A stretch of DNA of 9,581 nt from Streptococcus lactarius (GTDB lineage Bacteria > Bacillota > Bacilli > Lactobacillales > Streptococcaceae), in assembly GCF_016642265.1 (NCBI RefSeq), contig NZ_MRXX01000005.1, positions 101,795-111,375 of the forward strand. Direction: 5' to 3'. The position numbers were made by a program, and so were the translations under genes. This document shows, one piece after another, positions 1-6,847 of the stretch (the first letter of the stretch is position 1; each line of letters starts with the position of its first letter). The notes below the pieces were generated by a model. That model saw only the letters and a program-made list of their open reading frames with translations, was not told where the DNA came from and searched no databases.

Positions 1-52
1 GGGACGACGAAATCGAATTCTAACGAATGACCGATTTCTGTCCCACTCTCTT
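1..52 (-). repeat. Palindromic streptococcal intergenic repeat, left copy
   Basis: Positions 1-15 and 32-44 form an imperfect stem (GGGAC-gac-GAAATCG with CGATTTC-t-GTCCC), and the loop holds a smaller ATTC/GAAT dyad. The sequence at 34-52 recurs exactly, in reverse complement, at 9563-9581, which shows it is a repeat. From memory, the motif agagtgggacagaaatcg is a common intergenic repeat in viridans streptococci; I could not search for it. On the + strand the stem is followed by TTTTT at 51-55, so it might also act as a terminator for a gene left of the window. The left boundary may lie outside the window. Confidence 0.75.
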
Positions 53-73
53 TTTACTTATCACTATGTAGCG

Positions 74-102
74 TATACATAAGGGGGAAAACATGTTACA
101 AT
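74..102 (+). promoter_or_regulatory. Predicted sigma-A promoter of the lipoprotein gene
   Basis: The -10 hexamer is TACAAT at 97-102, with an extended-10 TG at 94-95. A -35-like TATACA sits at 74-79 with 17-bp spacing. A dyad TATGTA-N5-TACATA (65-81) overlaps the -35 and could be an operator, but I do not recognise its regulator. Confidence 0.6.
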
Positions 103-127
103 AGAAAAAAAGTTTAAGGAGATGATG

Positions 128-1216
128 ATGAAAAAGATTTTCAAATGGAGCATCCTAGCCGCTGCAACTCTCAGTCTAGCTGCTTGTGGTGCAACTTCTC
201 AAAAAAATAATTCCCAGCAATCTAAGACCGAAAAGTCAGCGGGGACCTCAGCATCCGACGGCCAAGTAGAAGTCAGCCTCAAAGGAGGCCTATACATTAA
301 GCCACCGGTTTTCAACCAATCAGAAGATGGGACTTATTTAGCAGTTCAATTGGAATTTAAAAATGTCTCCAAGGACTCTGTGAATGTGTCGGATTCTGAT
401 ATTACTGTCTATGACTCATCAAATAACAAGGTCAAATTGAAAACAGCTATCGCAGATCAAAGTGAGGCCTTTCAATTGCTCAAGAGCGATCAGTTAGCCA
501 AGGATAAGAAAGTCTCGGGTTACATCGTCTTTCCTGCTGAAAAAGGAAAAAAATACGAAATTCAGTACGAGCGCAAAACTTATAGCTCAGATAAAAAATC
601 TAAGCCACTCAAATTTACGGTTGATTCTTCCAAATACGAGAACAAGGTAGAAAATGCTAGCGTTTTGGCAGATGAGTACATCAATCAAGTCTACTTTAGC
701 GGGCAACGAAAAGTCGACAAGGATGATCAATTTGTCTTGGGGACGGACTTGAAAAAAGAGCGCAACGATTTTCGGGCCAAATTTGCATCGGACTTTACTC
801 GTAAATTGCATGATTACCAATTCTCAAATGAAGAAGTGACCCAATTTATCGATGCCTATGAAAAAGAAAATGCCAAGCGGGCAAAATTGACCTACACGGT
901 GAAAGAGTACCTTCCTGATAGAGTGGTGATCAGCTTAAATCCTGAAACGGTCAGCATGGAAAAAACCATTCTAAATCATATGCAAACCTTCTACCAAGAG
1001 CATCGCAAAGACTATCCAAATATCATTGAAGCCAATCAAGCTCAGAACAAAGTTTACCGAGAAGAAATGATGGCTTCGCTGAAAGATCGTCCGCTCATTA
1101 CACCTGACCTCTATGATTTCCAATTGACCTTTGTCAAAAAAGACGGCAAGTGGGAAGTGGAAAAAGCCTACAATAGTGATAGCTTTATGGAAAAATTTGA
1201 AGGAAACCTATCCTAA
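128..1216 (+). CDS. Secreted lipoprotein, DUF5105/DUF4352-like
   Basis: A predicted membrane-anchored lipoprotein of about 362 residues with unknown function. The N-terminus is MKKIFKWS followed by a hydrophobic stretch and a clear lipobox LAAC about 20 residues in, then a Ser/Lys/Asn-rich linker typical of Gram-positive lipoproteins. The next ~110 residues have the alternating pattern of an Ig-like or telokin-like beta domain (motifs such as LEFKNVSK and ITVYDSSNNK), as in DUF4352 and the N-terminal half of DUF5105 proteins. The rest is a mixed, charged alpha/beta region ending in a KKDGKWEVEKAY strand pair. Three ATGs in a row (122, 125, 128) follow AAGGAG at 116-121. I chose 128 because it leaves 6 nt of spacing, whereas 122 directly abuts the ribosome binding site. 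Its own promoter and terminator make it a single-gene unit. The family assignment is from memory and not verified. Confidence 0.85.
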   Translation: MKKIFKWSILAAATLSLAACGATSQKNNSQQSKTEKSAGTSASDGQVEVSLKGGLYIKPPVFNQSEDGTYLAVQLEFKNVSKDSVNVSDSDITVYDSSNNKVKLKTAIADQSEAFQLLKSDQLAKDKKVSGYIVFPAEKGKKYEIQYERKTYSSDKKSKPLKFTVDSSKYENKVENASVLADEYINQVYFSGQRKVDKDDQFVLGTDLKKERNDFRAKFASDFTRKLHDYQFSNEEVTQFIDAYEKENAKRAKLTYTVKEYLPDRVVISLNPETVSMEKTILNHMQTFYQEHRKDYPNIIEANQAQNKVYREEMMASLKDRPLITPDLYDFQLTFVKKDGKWEVEKAYNSDSFMEKFEGNLS

Positions 1217-1223
1217 CAAGACC

Positions 1224-1258
1224 AACACTTCTGGGACCAGATCCAGAAGTGTTTTTTT
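1224..1258 (+). terminator. Rho-independent terminator of the lipoprotein gene
   Basis: A perfect 11-bp stem, AACACTTCTGG (1224-1234) with CCAGAAGTGTT (1243-1253), has an 8-nt loop. A run of seven T (1252-1258) follows, its first two bases forming the end of the stem. It begins 8 nt after the stop codon and should separate this gene from the methionine locus downstream. Confidence 0.93.
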
Positions 1259-1260
1259 GT

Positions 1261-1277
1261 TATAGTTCCTGACTATA
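1261..1277. promoter_or_regulatory. Candidate MET-box (MtaR/CmhR-type LysR operator)
   Basis: TATAGTTCCTGACTATA is a 17-bp dyad that extends to GTTATAGT/ACTATAAC (8 bp per arm, 1259-1279). It agrees at 13-14 of 17 positions with the streptococcal methionine-regulator consensus as I recall it (TATAGTTTSAAACTATA); both outer arms are intact and the differences are central. Its centre lies about 66 bp before the predicted start of transcription of the amidohydrolase gene, the usual place for a LysR-family activator site. It could instead be a second hairpin trailing the terminator. Confidence 0.6.
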
Positions 1278-1299
1278 ACAAAGCCCAAAAAACAGGAAT

Positions 1300-1328
1300 T
1301 AGACAGCACTACCGATTAGTGATAAAAT
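1300..1328 (+). promoter_or_regulatory. Predicted promoter of the M20D amidohydrolase gene
   Basis: The -35 is TAGACA (1300-1305, five of six consensus bases), the spacing is 17 bp, and the -10 is TAAAAT (1323-1328, five of six) with an extended-10 TG at 1320-1321. Transcription should start near 1335. Confidence 0.75.
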
Positions 1329-1358
1329 AGTTTTATGTTTGAAAGGAGATGAGGCCCT

Positions 1359-2504
1359 GTGGCTTATTCTTATGAAGAGTTAGCAGAGATTCGCCACTAC
1401 CTGCACCAGCATCCAGAATTATCGGGTCAAGAATACCAAACAACTGCCTTTTTACGAGAAAAGTTGGAGGACTTGGGAATCCGTGTTTTGGATAGTGGTC
1501 TGAAAACGGGTTTGATTGCAGAAATTGGGAAAGGCCGTCCAGTGGTGGCACTTCGGGCGGATATCGATGCTCTCCCCATTTTAGAACAAACAAACCTTCC
1601 CTACAAAAGTCAAAATCCTGGAGTCATGCATGCCTGTGGTCATGATTTTCATCAGACCAGCCTCTTGGGAGCTGCGGCCCTTCTCAAGGAAAAAGAAGAC
1701 CAGCTAGAAGGGACCATTCGCTTGATCTTTCAGCCGGCAGAAGAAATTTCTGAAGGAGCGTCTGCAGTTTTAGCGACTGGATTGCTGGATGATGTAGAAG
1801 GAATTATTGGATTTCACAACATTCCCCAGCTAAAGGCAGGAAAACTTGCCATCAATTCTGGCGCCATGATGGCTGGAGTGGAAAAGTTCAAGGTCAGTGT
1901 GACGGGCGTTAGTAGCCATGCCGCTAGACCAGACTTAGGAGTTGATACTGTAACAGCCGTGACAACCATGGTTCAGAATTTACAGTTGTTGATATCCCGA
2001 ACGGTTTCGCCTTTTGAGGCAGCGGTTTTATCCATTACACACCTAGATGTTGGTTCGACTTGGAATGTGCTTCCCAAATCAGGCTATTTTGAAGGAACCA
2101 TTCGTTCTTTTAATCCGAGTGTGCAAAGAGACTTGAAGGCACATTTTATTTCCATCATTCGACACATTGCAGAAAGTCTGGAAGTAGATGTAGATTTTGA
2201 GTGGGGGGTGACCCCGCCCGTTACCTTTAATGATGAGGAACTGACGCGGGTAGTTTGGGAAGCTTCACAAGGTTTGGCTGAAGTGATCCCAGCGAACCCT
2301 TCTACAGCTGGAGAAGACTTCGCCTTTTACCAAGAGCGAATTCCTGGAGTCTTTGCCTTTATCGGTTCCAATGGAGAGCCGGATGCGCCAGACCTCCATC
2401 ATGATCACATGACCATTGATGATGCAGCCTTTGAGGTATCGGTTCCCTATTATGTTGAAAATGCGCAAGCTTTATTGCGGTATTTTAAAGCCAAAGAAGT
2501 GTGA
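1359..2504 (+). CDS. M20D family amidohydrolase (N-acyl amino acid / hippurate hydrolase type)
   Basis: A 381-residue cytoplasmic metallohydrolase predicted to remove acyl groups from N-acylated amino acids. It carries the M20D signature HACGHD at residues 91-96 (ligands C93 and H95), the Glu pair E128-E129, the FHNIP His H153, and a C-terminal LHHDH segment with H347. The lid/dimerisation domain motif SSHAARP and a STAGEDFAFY segment are also present. Length and residues fit HipO/AmhX-like enzymes. It differs in sequence from the N-acetyl-diaminopimelate deacetylase of streptococci as I recall it, although that paralogue belongs to the same family. The start is GTG: an in-frame TGA at 1350-1352 rules out longer forms, and AAAGGAG (1342-1348) lies 10 nt upstream. 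The ATG at 1349 is out of frame. The MET-box-like palindrome and the methionine operon downstream suggest that it acts on acylated sulfur amino acids; the substrate is inference. Confidence 0.9.
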   Translation: MAYSYEELAEIRHYLHQHPELSGQEYQTTAFLREKLEDLGIRVLDSGLKTGLIAEIGKGRPVVALRADIDALPILEQTNLPYKSQNPGVMHACGHDFHQTSLLGAAALLKEKEDQLEGTIRLIFQPAEEISEGASAVLATGLLDDVEGIIGFHNIPQLKAGKLAINSGAMMAGVEKFKVSVTGVSSHAARPDLGVDTVTAVTTMVQNLQLLISRTVSPFEAAVLSITHLDVGSTWNVLPKSGYFEGTIRSFNPSVQRDLKAHFISIIRHIAESLEVDVDFEWGVTPPVTFNDEELTRVVWEASQGLAEVIPANPSTAGEDFAFYQERIPGVFAFIGSNGEPDAPDLHHDHMTIDDAAFEVSVPYYVENAQALLRYFKAKEV

Positions 2505-2528
2505 TAAAGAAAAACTATCACCTTCATA
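2502..2528. promoter_or_regulatory. Candidate CYS-box (CmbR-type LysR operator)
   Basis: TGATA (2502-2506), nine bases, TATCA (2516-2520), three bases, then TCATA (2524-2528). The streptococcal/lactococcal CmbR consensus as I recall it is TGATA-N9-TATCA-N2-4-TGATA, so two half-sites are exact and the third differs at one base. The dyad is centred about 65 bp before the predicted transcription start of the binding-protein gene, as expected for a LysR activator. The first half-site includes the TGA stop codon of the amidohydrolase gene. Confidence 0.65.
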
Positions 2529-2540
2529 AAAAATATATAT

Positions 2541-2569
2541 TAGGCAAGTGAATGCTTTTCTGATAGAAT
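2541..2569 (+). promoter_or_regulatory. Predicted promoter of the binding protein-met operon
   Basis: The -10 is TAGAAT (2564-2569, five of six) with an extended-10 TG at 2561-2562. The -35 is weak, TAGGCA (2541-2546, four of six), with 17-bp spacing. A weak -35 behind a LysR-type box suits an activated promoter. No terminator is visible between the amidohydrolase gene and this point, so read-through is also possible. Confidence 0.65.
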
Positions 2570-2624
2570 AAAAAAATACTTTTAAAATGGCCTTTTATGT
2601 GCCTGAAACCCAAAAGGAGATCCT

Positions 2625-3452
2625 ATGAATCTAAAAAAAGTGATTAAGTATTCTGCTTTAGGATTAGTTGCAGTCCTTGCAACCAGTGCTTTAGTAGCAT
2701 GTTCATCTGGTAAATCAGCCAGTGGTAAGAAAACCATCGAAGTTGGGACGGTTGGAACAACCAAACCCTTCTCTTACGAAGAAAAAGACGGCAAGCTAAC
2801 CGGTTATGAAATCGAAGTGTTGCGTGAAATCTTCAAAGGTTCAGACAAATATGAAGTAAACTTTAACAAAACAGAGTGGTCTTCAGTCTTTGCTGGCTTA
2901 GATAGTGACCGCTTCCAAATCGGTGCCAACAACATCAGCTACTCAAAAGAGCGGGAAGAAAAATACCTCTATCCAAATCCATATGCTCGCAATCCATTAG
3001 TATTGGTCGTGCCAAAAGATTCTTCTATTAAATCTTTGGATGATATTGGTGGTAAGAAAACAGAAGTTGTTCAAGGAACATCTACTGCTAAACAGTTAGA
3101 AGACTACAACAAAAAACATGCGGACAATCCGACAGAATTGAAGTATACGGATGGAACCATTCAAACCATCATGGCTAATCTAGCGGATGGTCGTACCGAT
3201 TACAAGATCTTCGAACGGATCTCAGTGGATACCATCATTCGTGATCAAGGCTATGACAACTTGAAGGTTATCGAGCTTCCAAGCGACCAACAACCTTATG
3301 TGTATCCAATCATTGCAAAAGAAGATAAAGACCTTCAAAAATTTGTCAACAAACGCATCAAGGAACTCTATGACAATGGAACCCTTGAAAAATTGTCTAA
3401 GAAATACTTTGGTGGTTCTTACCTACCAGAAGCAAAAGATATTAAAGAATAA
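2625..3452 (+). CDS. Orphan polar amino acid/glutathione-binding lipoprotein (SBP_bac_3), GshT/AtmA-like
   Basis: A 275-residue extracellular receptor of an ABC importer. A signal peptide with lipobox LVAC (C26) is followed by the periplasmic-binding-protein type II fold of SBP_bac_3. The ligand-domain opening [19 protein letters not shown] lies at about residues 47-65, and the [16 protein letters not shown] segment carries the Arg that usually binds the ligand carboxylate. The hinge region contains [17 protein letters not shown]. The sequence resembles pneumococcal SP_0148 and S. mutans AtmA (SMU.1942c) as I recall them, members of a group linked to glutathione or cystine uptake (GshT). No cognate permease or ATPase lies beside it, since the met importer has its own receptor, so it probably docks with a transporter encoded elsewhere such as TcyBC. 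AAAAGGAG at 2612-2619 sets the ATG 5 nt later. A CYS-box-like motif upstream agrees with a cysteine or glutathione ligand. Cystine rather than glutathione remains possible. Confidence 0.88.
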   Translation: MNLKKVIKYSALGLVAVLATSALVACSSGKSASGKKTIEVGTVGTTKPFSYEEKDGKLTGYEIEVLREIFKGSDKYEVNFNKTEWSSVFAGLDSDRFQIGANNISYSKEREEKYLYPNPYARNPLVLVVPKDSSIKSLDDIGGKKTEVVQGTSTAKQLEDYNKKHADNPTELKYTDGTIQTIMANLADGRTDYKIFERISVDTIIRDQGYDNLKVIELPSDQQPYVYPIIAKEDKDLQKFVNKRIKELYDNGTLEKLSKKYFGGSYLPEAKDIKE

Positions 3453-3476
3453 TATTTAATTAAAGGAGATTTCAAA

Positions 3477-4340
3477 ATGAAATTGAAAAAAATTCTTGGT
3501 TTAACAGCTCTTGCCGCTATCGCAACCTTCGCCCTTGCCGCTTGCGGCTCTTCAAAATCATCTAGCAAAGATGGTGAAACAACCGTTAAAGTGGGTGTCA
3601 TGACTTTGAGCGACACCGAAAAAGCTCGTTGGGACCAAGTTCAAAAGAACTTGGATGATGCTAAAACAGGTATCAAATTGGAATTCACTCAATTTACAGA
3701 CTACTCACAACCAAACGTGGCTGTAAAAGATGGTAGTGTCGATATCAATGCCTTCCAACACTACAACTTCCTTGATAACTGGAACTCTAAAAACGACAAT
3801 GCCCTTGTCTCTGTAGGAGATACCTACATCGCACCAATCCGTCTATACTCTGGTACAGAAAACGGTAAAAACAAATACACTTCAATTAAAGAAATTCCTA
3901 AAGGTGGAACCATCGCTGTACCAAATGACCCAACAAATGAAAGCCGTGCCTTGTACGTCTTGCAATCATCTGGTTTGATTAAATTGGATACTAAAGATGG
4001 AAAATTGGCAAACGTGTCAAACATCAAAGAAAATCCAAAAGACTTGAAGATCTCTGAATTGGATGCTTCACAAACACCATCTGCTCTTCCATCAGTAGAT
4101 GCTGCAGTGATCAACAATACCTTCGTTCGTGAAGCTGGTGTTGACTTCAAGAAAGCCATCTATATTGAAAAGAAAGATAACAACTCAAAACAATGGTACA
4201 ATTTGATCGCAGCGAAGAAAGATTGGGAAAAATCTGATAAAGCAAAAGCAATCAAGGAAATCGTCAAAGCTTATCACAAAGACAATGTGAAAAAAGTAAT
4301 TGAAGAGTCTTCAGAAGGTATGGACCAACCAGTCTTCTAA
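3477..4340 (+). CDS. metQ: Methionine-binding lipoprotein MetQ
   Basis: The 287-residue receptor of the MetQNI importer, anchored outside the membrane, which captures D/L-methionine and delivers it to the permease. The signal peptide ends in lipobox LAAC (C23) after a KKILGLTALAA stretch, followed by a Ser-rich linker. The mature part is a full-length NlpA/Lipoprotein_9 domain, with hallmark segments such as QFTDYSQPN, INAFQHYNFL, IAVPNDPTNESRALYVLQ and SSVDAAVINNTFV. It resembles pneumococcal MetQ (SP_0149) closely along its length, as I recall that sequence. AAAGGAG at 3462-3468 lies 8 nt before the ATG. The gene follows the orphan binding-protein gene by 24 nt with no promoter or terminator between them, so the two receptors are probably co-transcribed. 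Confidence 0.96.
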   Translation: MKLKKILGLTALAAIATFALAACGSSKSSSKDGETTVKVGVMTLSDTEKARWDQVQKNLDDAKTGIKLEFTQFTDYSQPNVAVKDGSVDINAFQHYNFLDNWNSKNDNALVSVGDTYIAPIRLYSGTENGKNKYTSIKEIPKGGTIAVPNDPTNESRALYVLQSSGLIKLDTKDGKLANVSNIKENPKDLKISELDASQTPSALPSVDAAVINNTFVREAGVDFKKAIYIEKKDNNSKQWYNLIAAKKDWEKSDKAKAIKEIVKAYHKDNVKKVIEESSEGMDQPVF

Positions 4341-4364
4341 GAAAGAGACTCAAATGTATGAAAT

Positions 4365-4390
4365 GAGGTGGAGAAGCAATTCTCTGCCTC
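4365..4390 (+). other. Intercistronic hairpin with GCAA tetraloop after metQ
   Basis: GAGGTGGAGAA (4365-4375) pairs along all 11 positions, including two G-U pairs, with TTCTCTGCCTC (4380-4390) around a GCAA (GNRA) tetraloop. No T run follows, so it is unlikely to be a full terminator. It may protect the 3' end of the receptor mRNA or mark a processing site, which would raise receptor levels over the downstream genes. Confidence 0.7.
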
Positions 4391-4413
4391 TTATCGCGTA
4401 TTAGGAGGAAGTC

Positions 4414-5787
4414 ATGCCTGTTTCAACAGAAGCGGAACAAATCCGTAAATTTGAAAATGACGAAGTCGCCCAGCATTATTTTGAAGTTTTGCGGACCCTG
4501 ATTTCAAAAAAATCTATCTTTGCCCAACAGATTGGGCTCAAGGAAGTGGCCAATTATTTAGGCGAAATCTTCACAGCTGCAGGTGCAAAAGTAGAAGTAG
4601 ATGATAGCTACATAGCCCCCTTTGTCATTGCCAAATTTTTCTCCCCAAATCCAGATGCCAAGACCATTATTTTTTATAACCACTATGATACGGTGCCGGC
4701 TGATGACGACCAACCCTGGAGTGGGGATCCCTTCACCTTATCGGTTCATTATGGGACCATGTATGGTCGAGGAGTCGATGACGACAAAGGCCACATCACA
4801 GCCCGTCTCACAGCCCTTCGAAAATACATTCGTGAAAAGGGAAACTTACCAGTCAATATCACCTTTATCATCGAAGGAGCGGAAGAATCTGCATCAACCG
4901 ACTTGGATAAATACTTGGCCAAACACAAGAAACATTTGCGTGGGGCAGACCTCCTAGTATGGGAACAAGGTACTCGAAACAACCAAGGACAGTTGGAAAT
5001 TTCTGGTGGTAGCAAGGGAATCGTCACCTTTGATATGGTGGTAAAGAGTGCAGAGGTGGACATCCATTCCAGCTATGGCGGTGTTGTAGACTCGGCTTCC
5101 TGGTACTTGTTAAATGCCATTGCAAGCCTCAGAGATGCCCAAGGTCGCATCTTGGTGGAAGGTATTTACGAGCAAATCCAAGAACCGAACGAACGTGAAT
5201 TGGCCTTGATCGAGCAATATGCCAATAAGGGTCCAGCAGACGTGGCTGAAACCTATGGCTTGACCCTTCCGGTCCTACAGGAAGATCGCAAGGAATTCTT
5301 ACGCCGCTTTTATTTTGAACCAGCTCTTAATATCGAAGGGATCAGCTCTGGCTATCAAGGTCAAGGTGTCAAGACCATTCTTCCGGCAGAGGCACGTGCC
5401 AAGATGGAGGTACGCTTGGTTCCAGGACTGGATCCTAAAGATGTTCTAGAGAAGATCAAGCAGCAATTGAAGAAAAATGGTTATGATCAGGTCGAATTGG
5501 TCTATACTCTCGGTGAAATGAGTTACCGAAGTGATATGAGTGCCCCATCGATTTTAAATGTCATTCGGTTGGCCAAAGATTTCTATAGAGAAGGAGTTTC
5601 TGTTCTTCCAACAACAGCGGGAACAGGGCCCATGCATACGGTATTTGAAGCTTTGGAAGTACCAATGGCGGCCTTTGGAATCGGCAATGCCAATAGTCAT
5701 GATCATGGGGGCGATGAAAATGTGAAAATCGCCGATTATTACACCCATATTGAATTGATAAAGGAGTTAATAGCAAGTTATGAGTAA
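4414..5787 (+). CDS. M20 family metallopeptidase of the met operon (CNDP/PepV-like dipeptidase)
   Basis: A 457-residue cytoplasmic zinc peptidase, predicted to cleave dipeptides or acylated amino acids. Expected M20 residues are visible: the NHYDTVPA motif with H90 and D92, [10 protein letters not shown] at 118-127 with the bridging Asp probably D123, the GAEES pair E157/E158, and a C-terminal HGGDEN segment with H431 as likely ligand. DIHSSYGG (about 216-223) marks the lid/dimerisation domain and resembles carnosinase-type enzymes. AGGAGG (4403-4408) is 5 nt before the ATG. The same gene sits between metQ and metN in S. pneumoniae (SP_0150) and S. mutans, as I recall, so the linkage is conserved. 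That points to release of methionine from imported peptides or derivatives, but the substrate is inference. The end overlaps metN by 8 nt. Confidence 0.92.
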   Translation: MPVSTEAEQIRKFENDEVAQHYFEVLRTLISKKSIFAQQIGLKEVANYLGEIFTAAGAKVEVDDSYIAPFVIAKFFSPNPDAKTIIFYNHYDTVPADDDQPWSGDPFTLSVHYGTMYGRGVDDDKGHITARLTALRKYIREKGNLPVNITFIIEGAEESASTDLDKYLAKHKKHLRGADLLVWEQGTRNNQGQLEISGGSKGIVTFDMVVKSAEVDIHSSYGGVVDSASWYLLNAIASLRDAQGRILVEGIYEQIQEPNERELALIEQYANKGPADVAETYGLTLPVLQEDRKEFLRRFYFEPALNIEGISSGYQGQGVKTILPAEARAKMEVRLVPGLDPKDVLEKIKQQLKKNGYDQVELVYTLGEMSYRSDMSAPSILNVIRLAKDFYREGVSVLPTTAGTGPMHTVFEALEVPMAAFGIGNANSHDHGGDENVKIADYYTHIELIKELIASYE

Positions 5788-6847
5788 AGCAATGATTCAG
5801 CTGGATCACATTGATGTGACCTTCCAGCAAAAGAAACGTCAGATCCAAGCCGTCAAAGATGTGACCATTCATATTAATGAAGGCGATATCTATGGGATTG
5901 TAGGGTATTCCGGAGCCGGGAAATCGACCTTGGTTCGGGTCATCAATCTCTTGCAAGTGCCTAGCGCCGGAACCATTACTGTGGATGGAGATGTGATTTA
6001 TCAAGATCAGGTGACCCTAAAACCAGCTGCCCTAAGAGAGAAACGTCGGGATATCGGGATGATCTTCCAACACTTTAACCTGATGGCCCAAATGACGGTC
6101 GCAGAAAATGTGGCCTTTGCTCTTAAACATTCTAAATTAAACAAAGAACAAAAGAATGAGAAAGTGGCCAAATTGTTGGAACTAGTTGGTCTAGCTGACC
6201 GTTCTGAAAATTACCCAGCCCAATTGTCTGGTGGACAAAAGCAACGGGTAGCGATTGCGCGTGCCTTGGCTAATGATCCAAAAATCTTGATCTCTGATGA
6301 ATCAACTTCCGCCTTGGATCCAAAGACGACCAAGCAAATTCTAGCTTTGCTCCAAGAGTTGAATAAAAAACTCGGCTTAACCATTGTCTTAATCACTCAC
6401 GAAATGCAAATTGTCAAGGATATTGCCAATCGAGTCGCCGTCATGCAAAATGGTGAATTGATCGAAGAGGGCTCTGTTTTAGAGATCTTCTCCAATCCGA
6501 AAAATACCTTGACCCAAGACTTCATCACAGTTGCAACAGGGATCGATGAAGCCATGGTCAAAATCAACCAACAAGCGATTGTCAAGAACTTACCTGAGGA
6601 CTCGATTTTAGCACATCTCAAGTATGCTGGATCTGTGACAGATACCGCCATCATCAATGATATATACAAACAATACCAAGTATCTGCCAATATCTTATTT
6701 GGAAATATCGAGATTCTTGACAACACTCCAGTTGGGGAATTGGTGGTCATCTTATCAGGTGAAAATCAAAATCTAGAAACTGCTAAAACAGAATTAGAAA
6801 ACGCAGGCGTTGCAGTGACTATTGTGAAAGATGGGAGAAAAGCATGA
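5780..6847 (+). CDS. metN: Methionine ABC transporter ATPase MetN
   Basis: The 355-residue ATPase subunit that powers MetI. It has Walker [10 protein letters not shown] (42-50), a Q-loop at Q97 (IFQHFN), signature LSGGQKQR (149-156), Walker B ILISDE (169-174) with catalytic E174, a D-loop SALD and the switch His H207 (LITHEMQ). The C-terminal ~85 residues (about 265-350) form a NIL domain, the regulatory domain that in E. coli MetNI binds methionine and inhibits import (trans-inhibition). Length and domain order are normal for MetN. The start overlaps the end of the peptidase gene by 8 nt; its ribosome binding site AAGGAG (5761-5766) is 13 nt away, a long spacing, so translational coupling is likely. 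A second in-frame ATG at 5792 is possible, but the MSK-type start matches relatives I recall. Confidence 0.96.
   Translation: MSKAMIQLDHIDVTFQQKKRQIQAVKDVTIHINEGDIYGIVGYSGAGKSTLVRVINLLQVPSAGTITVDGDVIYQDQVTLKPAALREKRRDIGMIFQHFNLMAQMTVAENVAFALKHSKLNKEQKNEKVAKLLELVGLADRSENYPAQLSGGQKQRVAIARALANDPKILISDESTSALDPKTTKQILALLQELNKKLGLTIVLITHEMQIVKDIANRVAVMQNGELIEEGSVLEIFSNPKNTLTQDFITVATGIDEAMVKINQQAIVKNLPEDSILAHLKYAGSVTDTAIINDIYKQYQVSANILFGNIEILDNTPVGELVVILSGENQNLETAKTELENAGVAVTIVKDGRKA

Noticed and set aside
1349..1351. ATG closer to the ribosome binding site as the amidohydrolase start
   Set aside because: It is out of frame with the M20D sequence, and the frame it opens does not give an amidohydrolase; the GTG at 1359 is the only start before the first motif.
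2505..2624. SAM riboswitch or T-box leader before the receptor-met operon
   Set aside because: The predicted untranslated leader is only about 50 nt, too short for either, and I see no T-box sequence or S-box-like helices.
3824..4159. Antisense ORF of 111 codons inside metQ
   Set aside because: It is opposite a strongly conserved receptor gene and has no independent promoter or ribosome binding site.
4622..4957. Same-strand ORF of 111 codons in another frame inside the M20 peptidase gene
   Set aside because: It is fully contained in a gene with intact catalytic motifs and has no recognisable domain or start signal.
5561..6004. Antisense ORF of 147 codons across the peptidase-metN junction
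   Set aside because: It lies opposite two well-supported genes, has no ribosome binding site of note, and its translation (rich in His, Asn and Ile) resembles no family. It is a shadow of the + strand coding pattern.
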